Source: Humulus lupulus (Eukaryota > Streptophyta > Magnoliopsida > Rosales > Cannabaceae). From it: a stretch of DNA of 64,000 nt. The stretch is taken from contig NC_084802.1 in NCBI RefSeq assembly GCF_963169125.1, positions 36,602,607 to 36,666,606 on the forward strand. Direction: 5' to 3'. Of the stretch, positions 24,101 to 37,809 are shown one piece after another. Position numbers and translations under genes: made by a program. How positions within the stretch are numbered: the stretch's first letter is position 1; each line of letters starts with the position of its first letter. The notes under the pieces were generated by a model, which was not told the origin of the DNA, did no database searches, and saw nothing but the letters and a program-made list of their open reading frames with translations.

Positions 24101-26278
24101 AAACTAACTATTAGTGTAGGCCATAATTATGCAAATGAATAAAATTTTCCAATTCTCAATACCATATTTATAATATTTGAAAAAAAACACAATAATTAAC
24201 CCTATATTGTTGTAGCCGAAATTAATAATAAAAAATATATTTTTATATAATAATTAATTATTTGCCAAATGCTTGGATATATATAGACTTTGAGTCTTTC
24301 AATTTGAAGAGGTGCATTAACAATTCCCACTTCTCAATACCATATTTAAGATGTGCAATTATTTTGTATTTTTAATGCTAAAAAATTTAAATATTAATTG
24401 TAAACCACATTGGCATAGCCGAAATTAGGGTTTTTTATATTAATAAATTTAACACATTTAATTATAATTTTTGAAATTAGCGTTTAGATAGTTGGTTATT
24501 GTCTTTGAATATGAAGAGGTGCATTTAATATTTAACGCATATTCTATATTTAATTATTCAAACTAACTATTAGTGTAGGCCATAATTATGCAAATGAATT
24601 AAATTTCCCAATTCTCAATACCATATTTATAATATTTGAAAAAAAAAACACAATAATTAACCCTATATTTTTGTAGCCGAAATTAATGATAAAAAATATA
24701 TTTTTATATAATAATTAATTATTTACCAAATGCTAGGATATATATATATAGTCTTTGAGTCTTTCAATTTGAAGAGGTGCATTAACAATTCCCACTTCTC
24801 AATACCATATTTAAGATGTGCAATTATTTTGTATTTTTAATGCTAAAAAATTTCTATATTAATTGTAAACCTCAATTGGCATAGCCGAAATTAGGGTTTT
24901 TAATATTAATACATTTTACACATCTAATTATAATTTTTGAAATTAGGGTTTAGATAGTTGGTTATTGTCTTTGAATATGAAGAGGTGCATTTAATATTTA
25001 ACAAATATTCAATATTTAATTGTTCAAACTAACTATTAGTGTTGGCCATAATTATGCAAATGAATTAAATTTCCCAATTCTCAATACCATATTTATAATA
25101 TTTGAAAAAAAAAACACAATAATTATCCCTATATTTTTGTAGCCGAAATTTATGATAAAAAATATATTTTTATATAATAATTAATTATTTACCAAATGCT
25201 TGGATATATATATAGTCTTTGAGTCTTTCAATTTGAAGAGGTGCACTAACAATTCCCACTTCTCAATACCATATTTAAGATGTGCAATTATTTTGTATTT
25301 TTATTGCTAAAAAATTTCAATATTAATTTTAAACCACATTGGCATAGCCGAAATTAGGGTTTTTTATATTAATAAATTTTACACATATAATTATAATTTT
25401 TGAAATTAGCGTTTAGATAGTTGGTTATTGTCTTTGAATATGAAGAGGTGCATTTAATATTTAACGTATATTCAATATTTAATTATTCAAACTAACTATT
25501 AGTGTAGGCCATAATTATGCAAATGAATTAAATTTCCCAATTCTCAATTCCATATTTATAATATTTGAAAAAAAAAACACAATAATTAACCCTATATTGT
25601 TGTAGCCGAAATTAATAATAAAAAATATAATTTTATATAATAATTAATTATTTGCCAAATGCTTGGATATATATAGTCTTTGAGTCTTTCAATTTGAAGA
25701 GGTGCATTAACAATTCCCACTTCTCAATACCATATTTAAGATGTGCAATTATTTTGTATTTTTAATGCTAAAAAATTTCTATATTAATTGTAAACCTCAA
25801 TTGGCATTGCCGAAATTAGGGTTTTTTATATTAATAAATTTTACACATATAATTATAATTTTTGAAATTAGCGTTTAGATAGTTGGTTATTGTCTTTGAA
25901 TATGAAGAGGTGCATTTAATATTTAACGTATATTCAATATTTAATTATTCAAACTAACTATTAGTGTAGGCCATAATTATGCAAATGAATTAAATTTCCC
26001 AATTCTCAATATCCTATTTATAATATTTGAAAAAAAAAACACAATAATTAACCCTATATTGTTGTAGCCGAAATTAATGATAAAAAATATATTTTTATAT
26101 AATAATTAATTATTTACCAAATGCTAGGATATATATATATAGTCTTTGAGTCTTTCAATTTGAAGAGGTGCATTAACAATTCCCACTTCTCAATACCATA
26201 TTTAAGATGTGCAATTATTTTGTATTTTTAATGCTAAAAAATTTCTATATTAATTGTAAACCTCAATTGGCATAGCCG
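21196..26278 (+). repeat. Mixed monomers M47-M57
   Basis: Starts: 21196, 21660, 22122, 22586, 23049, 23511, 23964, 24422, 24888, 25351, 25813. M47-M49 are M2-like (GCGTTTAGGTAGTTGG), with M48 M1-like in its B half. M50, M51 and M53 are A family. M52 has the 9-bp deletion. M54 is B family. M55 and M56 are like M10 and M11. No unit repeats cleanly across this stretch, so it reads as a zone of joined fragments from neighbouring HORs. Confidence 0.7.
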
Positions 26279-28118
26279 AAATTAGGGTTTTTAATATTAA
26301 TAAATTTTACACATCTAATTATAATTTTTGAAATTAGCGTTTAGGTAGTTGGTTTTTGTCTTTGAATATGAAGAGGTGCATTTAATATTTAACGTATATT
26401 CAATATTTAATTATTCAAACTAACTATTAGTGTAGGCCATAATTATGCAAATGAATAAAATTTCCCAATTCTCAATACCATATTTATAATATTTGAAGAA
26501 AAAAACACAATAATTAACCCTATATTTTTGTAGCCGAAATTAATGATAAAAAATATATTTTTATATAATAATTAATTATTTACCAAATGCTAGGATATAT
26601 ATATAGTCTTTGAGTCTTTCAATTTGAAGAGGTGCATTAATAATTCACACTTCTCAATACCATATTTAAGATATGCAATTATTTTGTATTTTTAATGCTA
26701 AAAAATTTCAATATTAATTGTAAACCTCAATTGACATAGCCGAAATTAGGGTTTTTAATATTAATAAATTTTACACATCTAATTATAATTTTTGAAATTA
26801 GGGTTTAGATAGTTGGTTATTGTCTTTGAATATGAAGAGGTGCATTTAATATTTAACATATATTCAATATTTAATTGTTTAAACTAACTATTAGTGTAGG
26901 CCCAAATGAATTAAATTTTCCAATTCTCAACACCATATTTATAATATTTGAAAAAAAAAATACAATAATTAACCCTATATTGTTGTAGCCGAAATTAATA
27001 ATAAAAAATATATTTTTATATAATAATTAATTATTTGCCAAAAGCTAGGATGTATATAGTCTTTGAGTCTTTCAATTTGAAGAGGTGCATTAACAATTCC
27101 TACTTCTCAATACCATATTTAAGATGTGCAATTATTTTGTATTTTTAATGCTAAAAAATTTCAATATTAATTGTAAACCACAATTGGCAAAGCCGAAATT
27201 AGTGTTTGTATATTAATAAATTTTATACTGCTAATTATAATTTTTGAAATTAGGGTTCAGATAGTTGGTTATTGTCTTTGAATATGAAGAGGTGCATTTA
27301 ATATTTAACATATATTCAATATTTAATTGTTCAAACTAACTATTAGTGTAGGCCATAATTATGCAAATGAATAAAATTTTCCAATTCTCAATACCATATT
27401 TATAATATTTGAAAAAAAACACAATAATTAACCCTATATTGTTGTAGCCGAAATTAATAATAAAAAATATATTTTTATATAATAATTAATTATTTGCCAA
27501 ATGCTTGGATATATATAGTCTTTGAGTCTTTCAATTTGAAGAGGTGCATTAACAATTCCCACTTCTCAATACCATATTTAAGATGTGCAATTATTTTGTA
27601 TTTTTAATGCTAAAAAATTTAAATATTAATTGTAAACCACATTGGCATAGCCGAAATTAGGGTTTTTTATATTAATAAATTTAACACATTTAATTATAAT
27701 TTTTGAAATTAGCGTTTAGATAGTTGGTTATTGTCTTTGAATATGAAGAGGTGCATTTAATATTTAACGCATATTCTATATTTAATTATTCAAACTAACT
27801 ATTAGTGTAGGCCATAATTATGCAAATGAATTAAATTTCCCTATTCTCAATACCATATTTATAATATTTGAAAAAAAAAACACAATAATTAACCCTATAT
27901 TTTTGTAGCCGAAATTAATGATAAAAAATATATTTTTATATAATAATTAATTATTTACCAAAATGCTAGGATATATATATAGTCTTTGAGTCTTTCAATT
28001 TGAAGAGGTGCACTAACAATTCCCACTTCTCAATACCATATTTAAGATGTGCAATTATTTTGTATTTTTAATGCTAAAAAATTTCAATATTAATTGTAAA
28101 CCACAATTGGCAAAGCCG
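26279..28118 (+). repeat. Monomers M58-M61, start of the segment duplicated at 32746
   Basis: Starts: 26279, 26743, 27196, 27654. M58 has TTTGAAGAAAAAAAC (26493), shared only with M72. M59 carries the 9-bp deletion and the private ATTCCTACTT change. M60 is A family and M61 B family. The lengths 464, 453, 458 of M58-M60 equal those of M72-M74. Confidence 0.85.
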
Positions 28119-31100
28119 AAATTAGTGTTTGTATAATAATAAATTTTATACTGCTAATTATAATTTTTGAAATTAGGGTTCAGATAGTTGGTTATTGTCT
28201 TTGAATATGAAGAGGTGCATTTAATATTTAACATATATTCAATATTTAATTGTTCAAACTAACTATTAGTGTAGGCCATAATTATGCAAATGAATAAAAT
28301 TTTCCAATTCTCAATACCATATTTATAATATTTGAAAAAAAACACAATAATTAACCCTATATTGTTGTAGCCGAAATTAATAATAAAAAATATATTTTTA
28401 TATAATAATTAATTATTTGCCAAATGCTTGGATATATATAGTCTTTGAGTCTTTCAATTTGAAGAGGTGCATTAACAATTCCCACTTCTCAATACCATAT
28501 TTAAGATGTGCAATTATTTAGTATTTTTAATGCTAAAAAATTTAAATATTAATTGTAAACCACATTGGCATAGCCGAAATTAGGGTTTTTTATATTAATA
28601 AATTTAACACATTTAATTATAATTTTTGAAATTAGCGTTTAGATAGTTGGTTATTGTCTTTGAATATGAAGAGGTGCATTTAATATTTAACGCATATTCT
28701 ATATTTAATTATTCAAACTAACTATTAGTGTAGGCCATAATTATGCAAATGAATTAAATTTCCCTATTCTCAATACCATATTTATAATATTTGAAAAAAA
28801 AAACACAATAATTAACCCTATATTTTTGTAGCCGAAATTAATGATAAAAAATATATTTTTATATAATAATTAATTATTTACCAAATGCTAGGATATATAT
28901 ATAGTCTTTGAGTCTTTCAATTTGAAGAGGTGCATTAACAATTCCCACTTCTCAATACCATATTTAAGATGTGCAATTATTTTGTATTTTTAATGCTAAA
29001 AAATTTCTATATTAATTGTAAACCTCAATTGGCATAGCCGAAATTAGGGTTTTTAATATTAATATATTTTACACATCTAATTATAATTTTTGAAATTAGG
29101 GGTTAGATAGTTGGTTATTGTCCTTGAATATGAAGAGGTGCATTTAATATTTAACATATATTCAATATTTAATTGTTCAAACTAACTATTAGTGTAGGCC
29201 CTAATTATGCAAATGAATTAAATTTCCCAATTCTCAATACCATATTTATAATATTTGAAAAAAAAAACACACAATAATTAACCCTATATTTTTGTAGCCG
29301 AAATTAATGATAAAAAATATATTTTTATATAATAATTAACTATTTACCTAATGCTAGGATATATATATAGTCTTTGAGTCTTTCAATTTGAAGAGGTGCA
29401 CTAACAATTCCCACTTCTCAATACCATATTTAAGATGTGCAATTATTTTGTATTTTTAATGCTAAAAAATTTCAATATTAATTGTAAACCACAATTGGCA
29501 AAGCCGAAATTAGTGTTTGTATATTAATAAATTTTATTCTGCTAATTATAATTTTTGAAATTAGGGTTCAGATAGTTGGTTATTGTCTTTGAATATGAAG
29601 AGGTGCATTTAATATTTAACATATATTCAATATTTAATTGTTCAAACTAACTATTAGTGTAGGCCATAATTATGCAAATGAATAAAATTTTCCAATTCTC
29701 AATACCATATTTATAATATTTGAAAAAAAACACAATAATTAACCCTATATTGTTGTAGCCGAAATTAATAATTAAAAATATATTTTTATATAATAATTAA
29801 TTATTTGCCAAATGCTTGGATATATATAGTCTTTGAGTCTTTCAATTTGAAGAGGTGCATTAACAATTCCCACTTCTCAATACCATATTTAAGATGTGCA
29901 ATTATTTTGTATTTTTAATGCTAAAAAATTTAAATATTAATTGTAAACCACATTGGCATAGCCGAAATTAGGGTTTTTTATATTAATAAATTTAACACAT
30001 TTAATTATAATTTTTGAAATTAGCGTTTAGATAGTTGGTTATTGTCTTTGAATATGAAGAGGTGCATTTAATATTTAACGCATATTCTATATTTAATTAT
30101 TCAAACTAACTATTAGTGTAGGCCATAATTATGCAAATGAATTAAATTTCCCTATTCTCAATACCATATTTATAATATTTGAAAAAAAAAACACAATAAT
30201 TAACCCTATATTTTTGTAGCCGAAATTAATGATAAAAAATATATTTTTATATAATAATTAATTATTTACCAAATGCTAGGATATATATATAGTCTTTGAG
30301 TCTTTCAATTTGAAGAGGTGCATTAACAATTCCCACTTCTCAATACCATATTTAAGATGTGCAATTATTTTGTATTTTTAATGCTAAAAAATTTCTATAT
30401 TAATTGTAAACCTCAATTGGCATAGCCGAAATTAGGGTTTTTAATATTAATATATTTTACACATCTAATTATAATTTTTGAAATTAGGGGTTAGATAGTT
30501 GGTTATTGTCCTTGAATATGAAGAGGTGCATTTAATATTTAACATATATTCAATATTTAATTGTTCAAACTAACTATTAGTGTAGGCCCTAATTATGCAA
30601 ATGAATTAAATTTCCCAATTCTCAATACCATATTTATAATATTTGAAAAAAAAAACACACAATAATTAACCCTATATTTTTGTAGCCGAAATTAATGATA
30701 AAAAATATATTTTTATATAATAATTAACTATTTACCTAATGCTAGGATATATATATAGTCTTTGAGTCTTTCAATTTGAAGAGGTGCACTAACAATTCCC
30801 ACTTCTCAATACCATATTTAAGATGTGCAATTATTTTGTATTTTTAATGCTAAAAAATTTCAATATTAATTGTAAACCACAATTGGCAAAGCCGAAATTA
30901 GTGTTTGTATATTAATAAATTTTATTCTGCTAATTATAATTTTTGAAATTAGGGTTCAGATAGTTGGTTATTGTCTTTGAATATGAAGAGGTGCATTTAA
31001 TATTTAACATATATTCAATATTTAATTGTTCAAACTAACTATTAGTGTAGGCCATAATTATGCAAATGAATAAAATTTTCCAATTCTCAATACCATATTT

Positions 31101-32284
31101 ATAATATTTGAAAAAAAACACAATAATTAACCCTATATTGTTGTAGCCGAAATTAATAATTAAAAATATATTTTTATATAATAATTAATTATTTGCCAAA
31201 TGCTTGGATATATATAGTCTTTGAGTCTTTCAATTTGAAGAGGTGCATTAACAATTCCCACTTCTCAATACCATATTTAAGATGTGCAATTATTTTGTAT
31301 TTTTAATGCTAAAAAATTTAAATATTAATTGTAAACCACATTGGCATAGCCGAAATTAGGGTTTTTTATATTAATAAATTTAACACATTTAATTATAATT
31401 TTTGAAATTAGCGTTTAGATAGTTGGTTATTGTCTTTGAATATGAAGAGGTGCATTTAATATTTAACGCATATTCTATATTTAATTATTCAAACTAACTA
31501 TTAGTGTAGGCCATAATTATGCAAATGAATTAAATTTCCCTATTCTCAATACCATATTTATAATATTTGAAAAAAAAAAACACAATAATTAACCCTATAT
31601 TTTTGTAGCCGAAATTAATGATAAAAAATATATTTTTATATAATAATTAATTATTTACCAAATGCTAGGATATATATATAGTCTTTGAGTCTTTCAATTT
31701 GAAGAGGTGCACTAACAATTCCCACTTCTCAATACCATATTTAAGATGTGCAATTATTTTGTATTTTTAATGCTAAAAAATTTCTATATTAATTGTAAAC
31801 CTCAATTGGCATAGCCGAAATTAGGGTTTTTAATATTAATATATTTTACACATCTAATTATAATTTTTGAAATTAGGGGTTAGATAGTTGGTTATTGTCC
31901 TTGAATATGAAGAGGTGCATTTAATATTTAACATATATTCAATATTTAATTGTTCAAACTAACTATTAGTGTAGGCCCTAATTATGCAAATGAATTAAAT
32001 TTCCCAATTCTCAATACCATATTTATAATATTTGAAAAAAAAAAACACACAATAATTAACCCTATATTTTTGTAGACGAAATTAATGATAAAAAATATAT
32101 TTTTATATAATAATTAATTATTTACCTAATGCTAGGATATATATATAGTCTTTGAGTCTTTCAATTTGAAGAGGTGCACTAACAATTCCCACTTCTCAAT
32201 ACCATATTTAAGATGTGCAATTATTTTGTATTTTTAATGCTAAAAAATTTCAATATTAATTGTAAACCACAATTGGCAAAGCCG
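28119..32284 (+). repeat. A-B-C trimer repeated three times (M62-M70)
   Basis: Units 28119-29506 (1388 bp), 29507-30894 (1388 bp) and 30895-32284 (1390 bp), with B starts at 28577, 29965, 31353 and C starts at 29041, 30429, 31818. A: TTAGTGTTT, CTGCTAATT, GAATAAAATTTTCC. B: TTTAACACATTTAATT, GCATATTCTAT, TTTCCCTATTC. C: TTAATATATTTTACAC, GTCCTTGAAT, AACACACAATAATT. Private markers such as TATTCTGC (29537, 30924) and AATAATTAAAAATATA (29767, 31157) tie a 1388-bp window inside units 1-2 to one inside units 2-3, so the duplication does not start exactly at a monomer edge. Confidence 0.9.
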
Positions 32285-32745
32285 AAATTAGTGTTTGTAT
32301 ATTAATAAATTTTATACTGCTAATTATAATTTTTGAAATTAGCGTTCAGATAGTTGGTTATTGTCTTTGAATATGAAGAGGTGCATTTAATATTTAACGT
32401 ATATTCAATATTTAATTATTCAAACTAACTATTAGTGTAGGCCATAATTATGCAAATGAATTAAATTTCCCAATTCTCAATACCCTATTTATAATATTTG
32501 AAAAAAAAAACACAATAATTAACCCTATATTGTTGTAGCCGAAATTAATAATAAAAAATATAATTTTATATAATAATTAATTATTTGCCAAATGCTTGGA
32601 TATATATAGTCTTTGAGTCTTTCAATTTGAAGAGGTGCATTAACAATTCCCACTTCTCAATACCATATTTAAGATGTGCAATTATTTTGTATTTTTAATG
32701 CTAAAAAATTTCTTTATTAATTGTAAACCTCAATTGGCATAGCCG
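32285..32745 (+). repeat. Monomer M71, chimera of A family and an M1-like monomer
   Basis: It opens with A-family TTAGTGTTTGTATA and CTGCTAATT but has TTAGCGTTCAG, then AACGTATATTC, ATTATTCAAAC and an M1-like B half (ATATAATTTTATA, TTGCCAAATGCTTGG). It joins the trimer block to the segment copied from 26279. Confidence 0.7.
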
Positions 32746-35700
32746 AAATTAGGGTTTTTAATATTAATAAATTTTACACATCTAATTATAATTTTTGAAA
32801 TTAGCGTTTAGGTAGTTGGTTTTTGTCTTTGAATATGAAGAGGTGCATTTAATATTTAACGTATATTCAATATTTAATTATTCAAACTAACTATTAGTGT
32901 AGGCCATAATTATGCAAATGAATAAAATTTCCCAATTCTCAATACCATATTTATAATATTTGAAGAAAAAAACACAATAATTAACCCTATATTTTTGTAG
33001 CCGAAATTAATGATAAAAAATATATTTTTATATAATAATTAATTATTTACCAAATGCTAGGATATATATATAGTCTTTGAGTCTTTCAATTTGAAGAGGT
33101 GCATTAATAATTCACACTTCTCAATACCATATTTAAGATATGCAATTATTTTGTATTTTTAATGCTAAAAAATTTCAATATTAATTGTAAACCTCAATTG
33201 ACATAGCCGAAATTAGGGTTTTTAATATTAATAAATTTTACACATCTAATTATAATTTTTGAAATTAGGGTTTAGATAGTTGGTTATTGTCTTTGAATAT
33301 GAAGAGGTGCATTTAATATTTAACATATATTCAATATTTAATTGTTTAAACTAACTATTAGTGTAGGCCCAAATGAATTAAATTTTCCAATTCTCAACAC
33401 CATATTTATAATATTTGAAAAAAAAAATACAATAATTAACCCTATATTGTTGTAGCCGAAATTAATAATAAAAAATATATTTTTATATAATAATTAATTA
33501 TTTGCCAAAAGCTAGGATGTATATAGTCTTTGAGTCTTTCAATTTGAAGAGGTGCATTAACAATTCCTACTTGTCAATACCATATTTAAGATGTGCAATT
33601 ATTTTGTATTTTTAATGCTAAAAAATTTCAATATTAATTGTAAACCACAATTGGCAAAGCCGAAATTAGTGTTTGTATATTAATAAATTTTATACTGCTA
33701 ATTATAATTTTTGAAATTAGGGTTCAGATAGTTGGTTATTGTCTTTGAATATGAAGAGGTGCATTTAATATTTAACATATATTCAATATTTAATTGTTCA
33801 AACTAACTATTAGTGTAGGCCATAATTATGCAAATGAATAAAATTTTCCAATTCTCAATACCATATTTATAATATTTGAAAAAAAACACAATAATTAACC
33901 CTATATTGTTGTAGCCGAAATTAATAATAAAAAATAAATTTTTATATAATAATTAATTATTTGCCAAATGCTTGGATATATATAGTCTTTGAGTCTTTCA
34001 ATTTGAAGAGGTGCATTAACAATTCCCACTTCTCAATACCATATTTAAGATGTGCAATTATTTTGTATTTTTAATGCTAAAAAATTTAAATATTAATTGT
34101 AAACCACATTGGCATAGCCGAAATTAGGGTTTTTTATATTAATAAATTTAACACATTTAATTATAATTTTTGAAATTAGCGTTTAGATAGTTGGTTATTG
34201 TCTTTGAATATGAAGAGGTGCATTTAATATTTAACGCATATTCTATATTTAATTATTCAAACTAACTATTAGTGTAGGCCATAATTATGCAAATGAATTA
34301 AATTTCCCTATTCTCAATACCATATTTATAATATTTGAAAAAAAAAACACAATAATTAACCCTATATTTTTGTAGCCGAAATTAAAGATAAAAAATACAT
34401 TTTTATATAATAATTAATTATTTACCAAATGCTAGGATATATATATAGTCTTTGAGTCTTTCAATTTGAAGAGGTGCACTAACAATTCCCACTTCTCAAT
34501 ACCATATTTAAGATGTGCAATTATTTTGTATTTTTAATGCTAAAAAATTTCAATATTAATTGTAAACCACAATTGGCAAAGCCGAAATTAGTGTTTGTAT
34601 AATAATAAATTTTATACTGCTAATTATAATTTTTGAAATTAGGGTTCAGATAGTTGGTTATTGTCTTTGAATATGAAGAGGTGCATTTAATATTTAACAT
34701 ATATTCAATATTTAATTGTTCAAACTAACTATTAGTGTAGGCCATAATTATGCAAATGAATAAAATTTTCCAATTCTCAATACCATATTTATAATATTTG
34801 AAAAAAAACACAATAATTAACCCTATATTGTTGTAGCCGAAATTAATAATAAAAAATATATTTTTATATAATAATTAATTATTTGCCAAATGCTTGGATA
34901 TATATAGTCTTTGAGTCTTTCAATTTGAAGAGGTGCATTAACAATTCCCACTTCTCAATACCATATTTAAGATGTGCAATTATTTTGTATTTTTAATGCT
35001 AAAAAATTTAAATATTAATTGTAAACCACATTGGCATAGCCGAAATTAGGGTTTTTTATATTAATAAATTTAACACATTTAATTATAATTTTTGAAATTA
35101 GCGTTTAGATAGTTGGTTATTGTCTTTGAATATGAAGAGGTGCATTTAATATTTAACGCATATTCTATATTTAATTATTCAAACTAACTATTAGTGTAGG
35201 CCATAATTATGCAAATGAATTAAATTTCCCTATTCTCAATACCATATTTATAATATTTGAAAAAAAAAACACAATAATTAACCCTATATTTTTGTAGCCG
35301 AAATTAATGATAAAAAATATATTTTTATATAATAATTAATTATTTACCAAATGCTAGGATATATATATAGTCTTTGAGTCTTTCAATTTGAAGAGGTGCA
35401 TTAACAATTCCCACTTCTCAATACCATATTTAAGATGTGCAATTATTTTGTATTTTTAATGCTAAAAAATTTCTATATTAATTGTAAACCTCAATTGGCA
35501 TAGCCGAAATTAGGGTTTTTAATATTAATATATTTTACACATCTAATTATAATTTTTGAAATTAGGGGTTAGATAGTTGGTTATTGTCCATGAATATGAA
35601 GAGGTGCATTTAATATTTAACATATATTCAATATTTAATTGTTCAAACTAACTATTAGTGTAGGCCCTAATTATGCAAATGAATTAAATTTCCCAATTCT

Positions 35701-36895
35701 CAATACCATATTTATAATATTTGAAAAAAAAAACACACAATAATTAACCCTATATTTTTGTAGCCGAAATTAATGATAAAAAATATATTTTTATATAATA
35801 ATTAATTATTTACCTAATGCTAGGATATATATATAGTCTTTGAGTCTTTCAATTTGAAGAGGTGCACTAACAATTCCCACTTCTCAATACCATATTTAAG
35901 ATGTGCAATTATTTTGTATTTTTAATGCTAAAAAATTTCAATATTAATTGTAAACCACAATTGGCAAAGCCGAAATTAGTGTTTGTATATTAATAAATTT
36001 TATACTGCTAATTATAATTTTTGAAATTAGGGTTCAGATAGTTGGTTATTGTCTTTGAATATGAAGAGGTGCATTTAATATTTAACATATATTCAATATT
36101 TAATTGTTCAAACTAACTATTAGTGTAGGCCATAATTATGCAAATGAATAAAATTTTCCAATTCTCAATACCATATTTATAATATTTGAAAAAAAACACA
36201 ATAATTAACCCTATATTGTTGTAGCCGAAATTAATAATAAAAAATATATTTTTATATAATAATTAATTATTTGCCAAATGCTTGGATATATATAGTCTTT
36301 GAGTCTTTCAATTTGAAGAGGTGCATTAACAATTCCCACTTCTCAATACCATATTTAAGATGTGCAATTATTTTGTATTTTTAATGCTAAAAAATTTAAA
36401 TATTAATTGTAAACCACATTGGCATAGCCGAAATTAGGGTTTTTTATATTAATAAATTTAACACATTTAATTATAATTTTTGAAATTAGCGTTTAGATAG
36501 TTGGTTATTGTCTTTGAATATGAAGAGGTGCATTTAATATTTAACGCATATTCTATATTTAATTATTCAAACTAACTATTAGTGTAGGCCATAATTATGC
36601 AAATGAATTAAATTTCCCAATTCTCAATACCATATTTATAATCTTTGAAAAAAAAAAACACAATAATTAACCCTATATTTTTGTAGCCGAAATTTATGAT
36701 AAAAAATATATTTTTATATAATAATTAATTATTTACCAAATGCTAGGATATATATATAGTCTTTGAGTCTTTCAATTTGAAGAGGTGCATTAATAATTCA
36801 CACTTCTCAATACCATATTTAAGATATGCAATTATTTTGTATTTTTAATGCTAAAAAATTTCAATATTAATTGTAAACCTCAATTGACATAGCCG
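32746..36895 (+). repeat. Nine-monomer segmental duplication (M72-M80) of 26279-30428
   Basis: Starts: 32746, 33210, 33663, 34121, 34585, 35043, 35507, 35973, 36431. The order and lengths match M58-M66 at an offset of about 6467 bp. Shared private variants: TTTGAAGAAAAAAAC (26493/32960), ATTCCTACTT (27096/33564), GTATAATAATAAA (28131/34597) and TTAGGGGTTAG (29097/35563). M80 starts as B family and switches in its A half to a monomer with ATCTTTGAAA and a TTCACAC B half, which marks the end of the copied segment. Confidence 0.88.
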
Positions 36896-37809
36896 AAATT
36901 AGGGTTTTTAATATTAATAAATTTTACACATCTAATTATAATTTTTGAAATTAGGGTTTAGATAGTTGGTTATTGTCTTTGAATATGAAGAGGTGCATTT
37001 AATATTTAACATATATTCAATATTTAATTGTTTAAACTAACTATTAGTGTAGGCCCAAATGAATTAAATTTTCCAATTCTCAACACCATATTTATAATAT
37101 TTGAAAAAAAAAATACAATAATTAACCCTATATTGTTGTAGCCGAAATTAATAATAAAAAATATATTTTTATATAATAATTAATTATTTTCCAAAAGCTA
37201 GGATGTATATAGTCTTTGAGTCTTTCAATTTGAAGAGGTGCATTAACAATTCCTACTTCTCAATACCATATTTAAGATGTGCAATTATTTTGTATTTTTA
37301 ATGCTAAAAAATTTCAATATTAATTGTAAACCACAATTGGCAAAGCCGAAATTAGTGTTTGTATATTAATAAATTTTATACTGCTAATTATAATTTTTGA
37401 AATTAGGGTTCAGATAGTTGGTTATTGTCTTTGAATATGAAGAGGTGCATTTAATATTTAACATATATTCAATATTTAATTGTTCAAACTAACTATTAGT
37501 GTAGGCCATAATTATGCAAATGAATAAAATTTTCCAATTCTCAATACCATATTTATTCTATTTGAAAAAAAACACAATAATTAACCCTATATTGTTGTAG
37601 CCGAAATTAATAATAAAAAATATATTTTTATATAATAATTAATTATTTACCTAATGCTAGGATATATATATAGTCTTTGAGTCTTTCAATTTGAAGAGGT
37701 GCACTAACAATTCCCACTTCTCAATACCATATTTAAGATGTGCAATTATTTTGTATTTTTAAGGCTAAAAAATTTCAATATTAATTGTAAACCACAATTG
37801 GCAAAGCCG
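36896..37809 (+). repeat. Linking monomers M81-M82
   Basis: Starts 36896 and 37349. M81 has the 9-bp deletion and the ATTCCTACTT change, so it corresponds to M59 and M73. M82 is A family, but its B half changes to C-family TTTACCTAATGC and GCACTAAC. These two carry the third occurrence of the M59-M60 pair. Confidence 0.75.
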
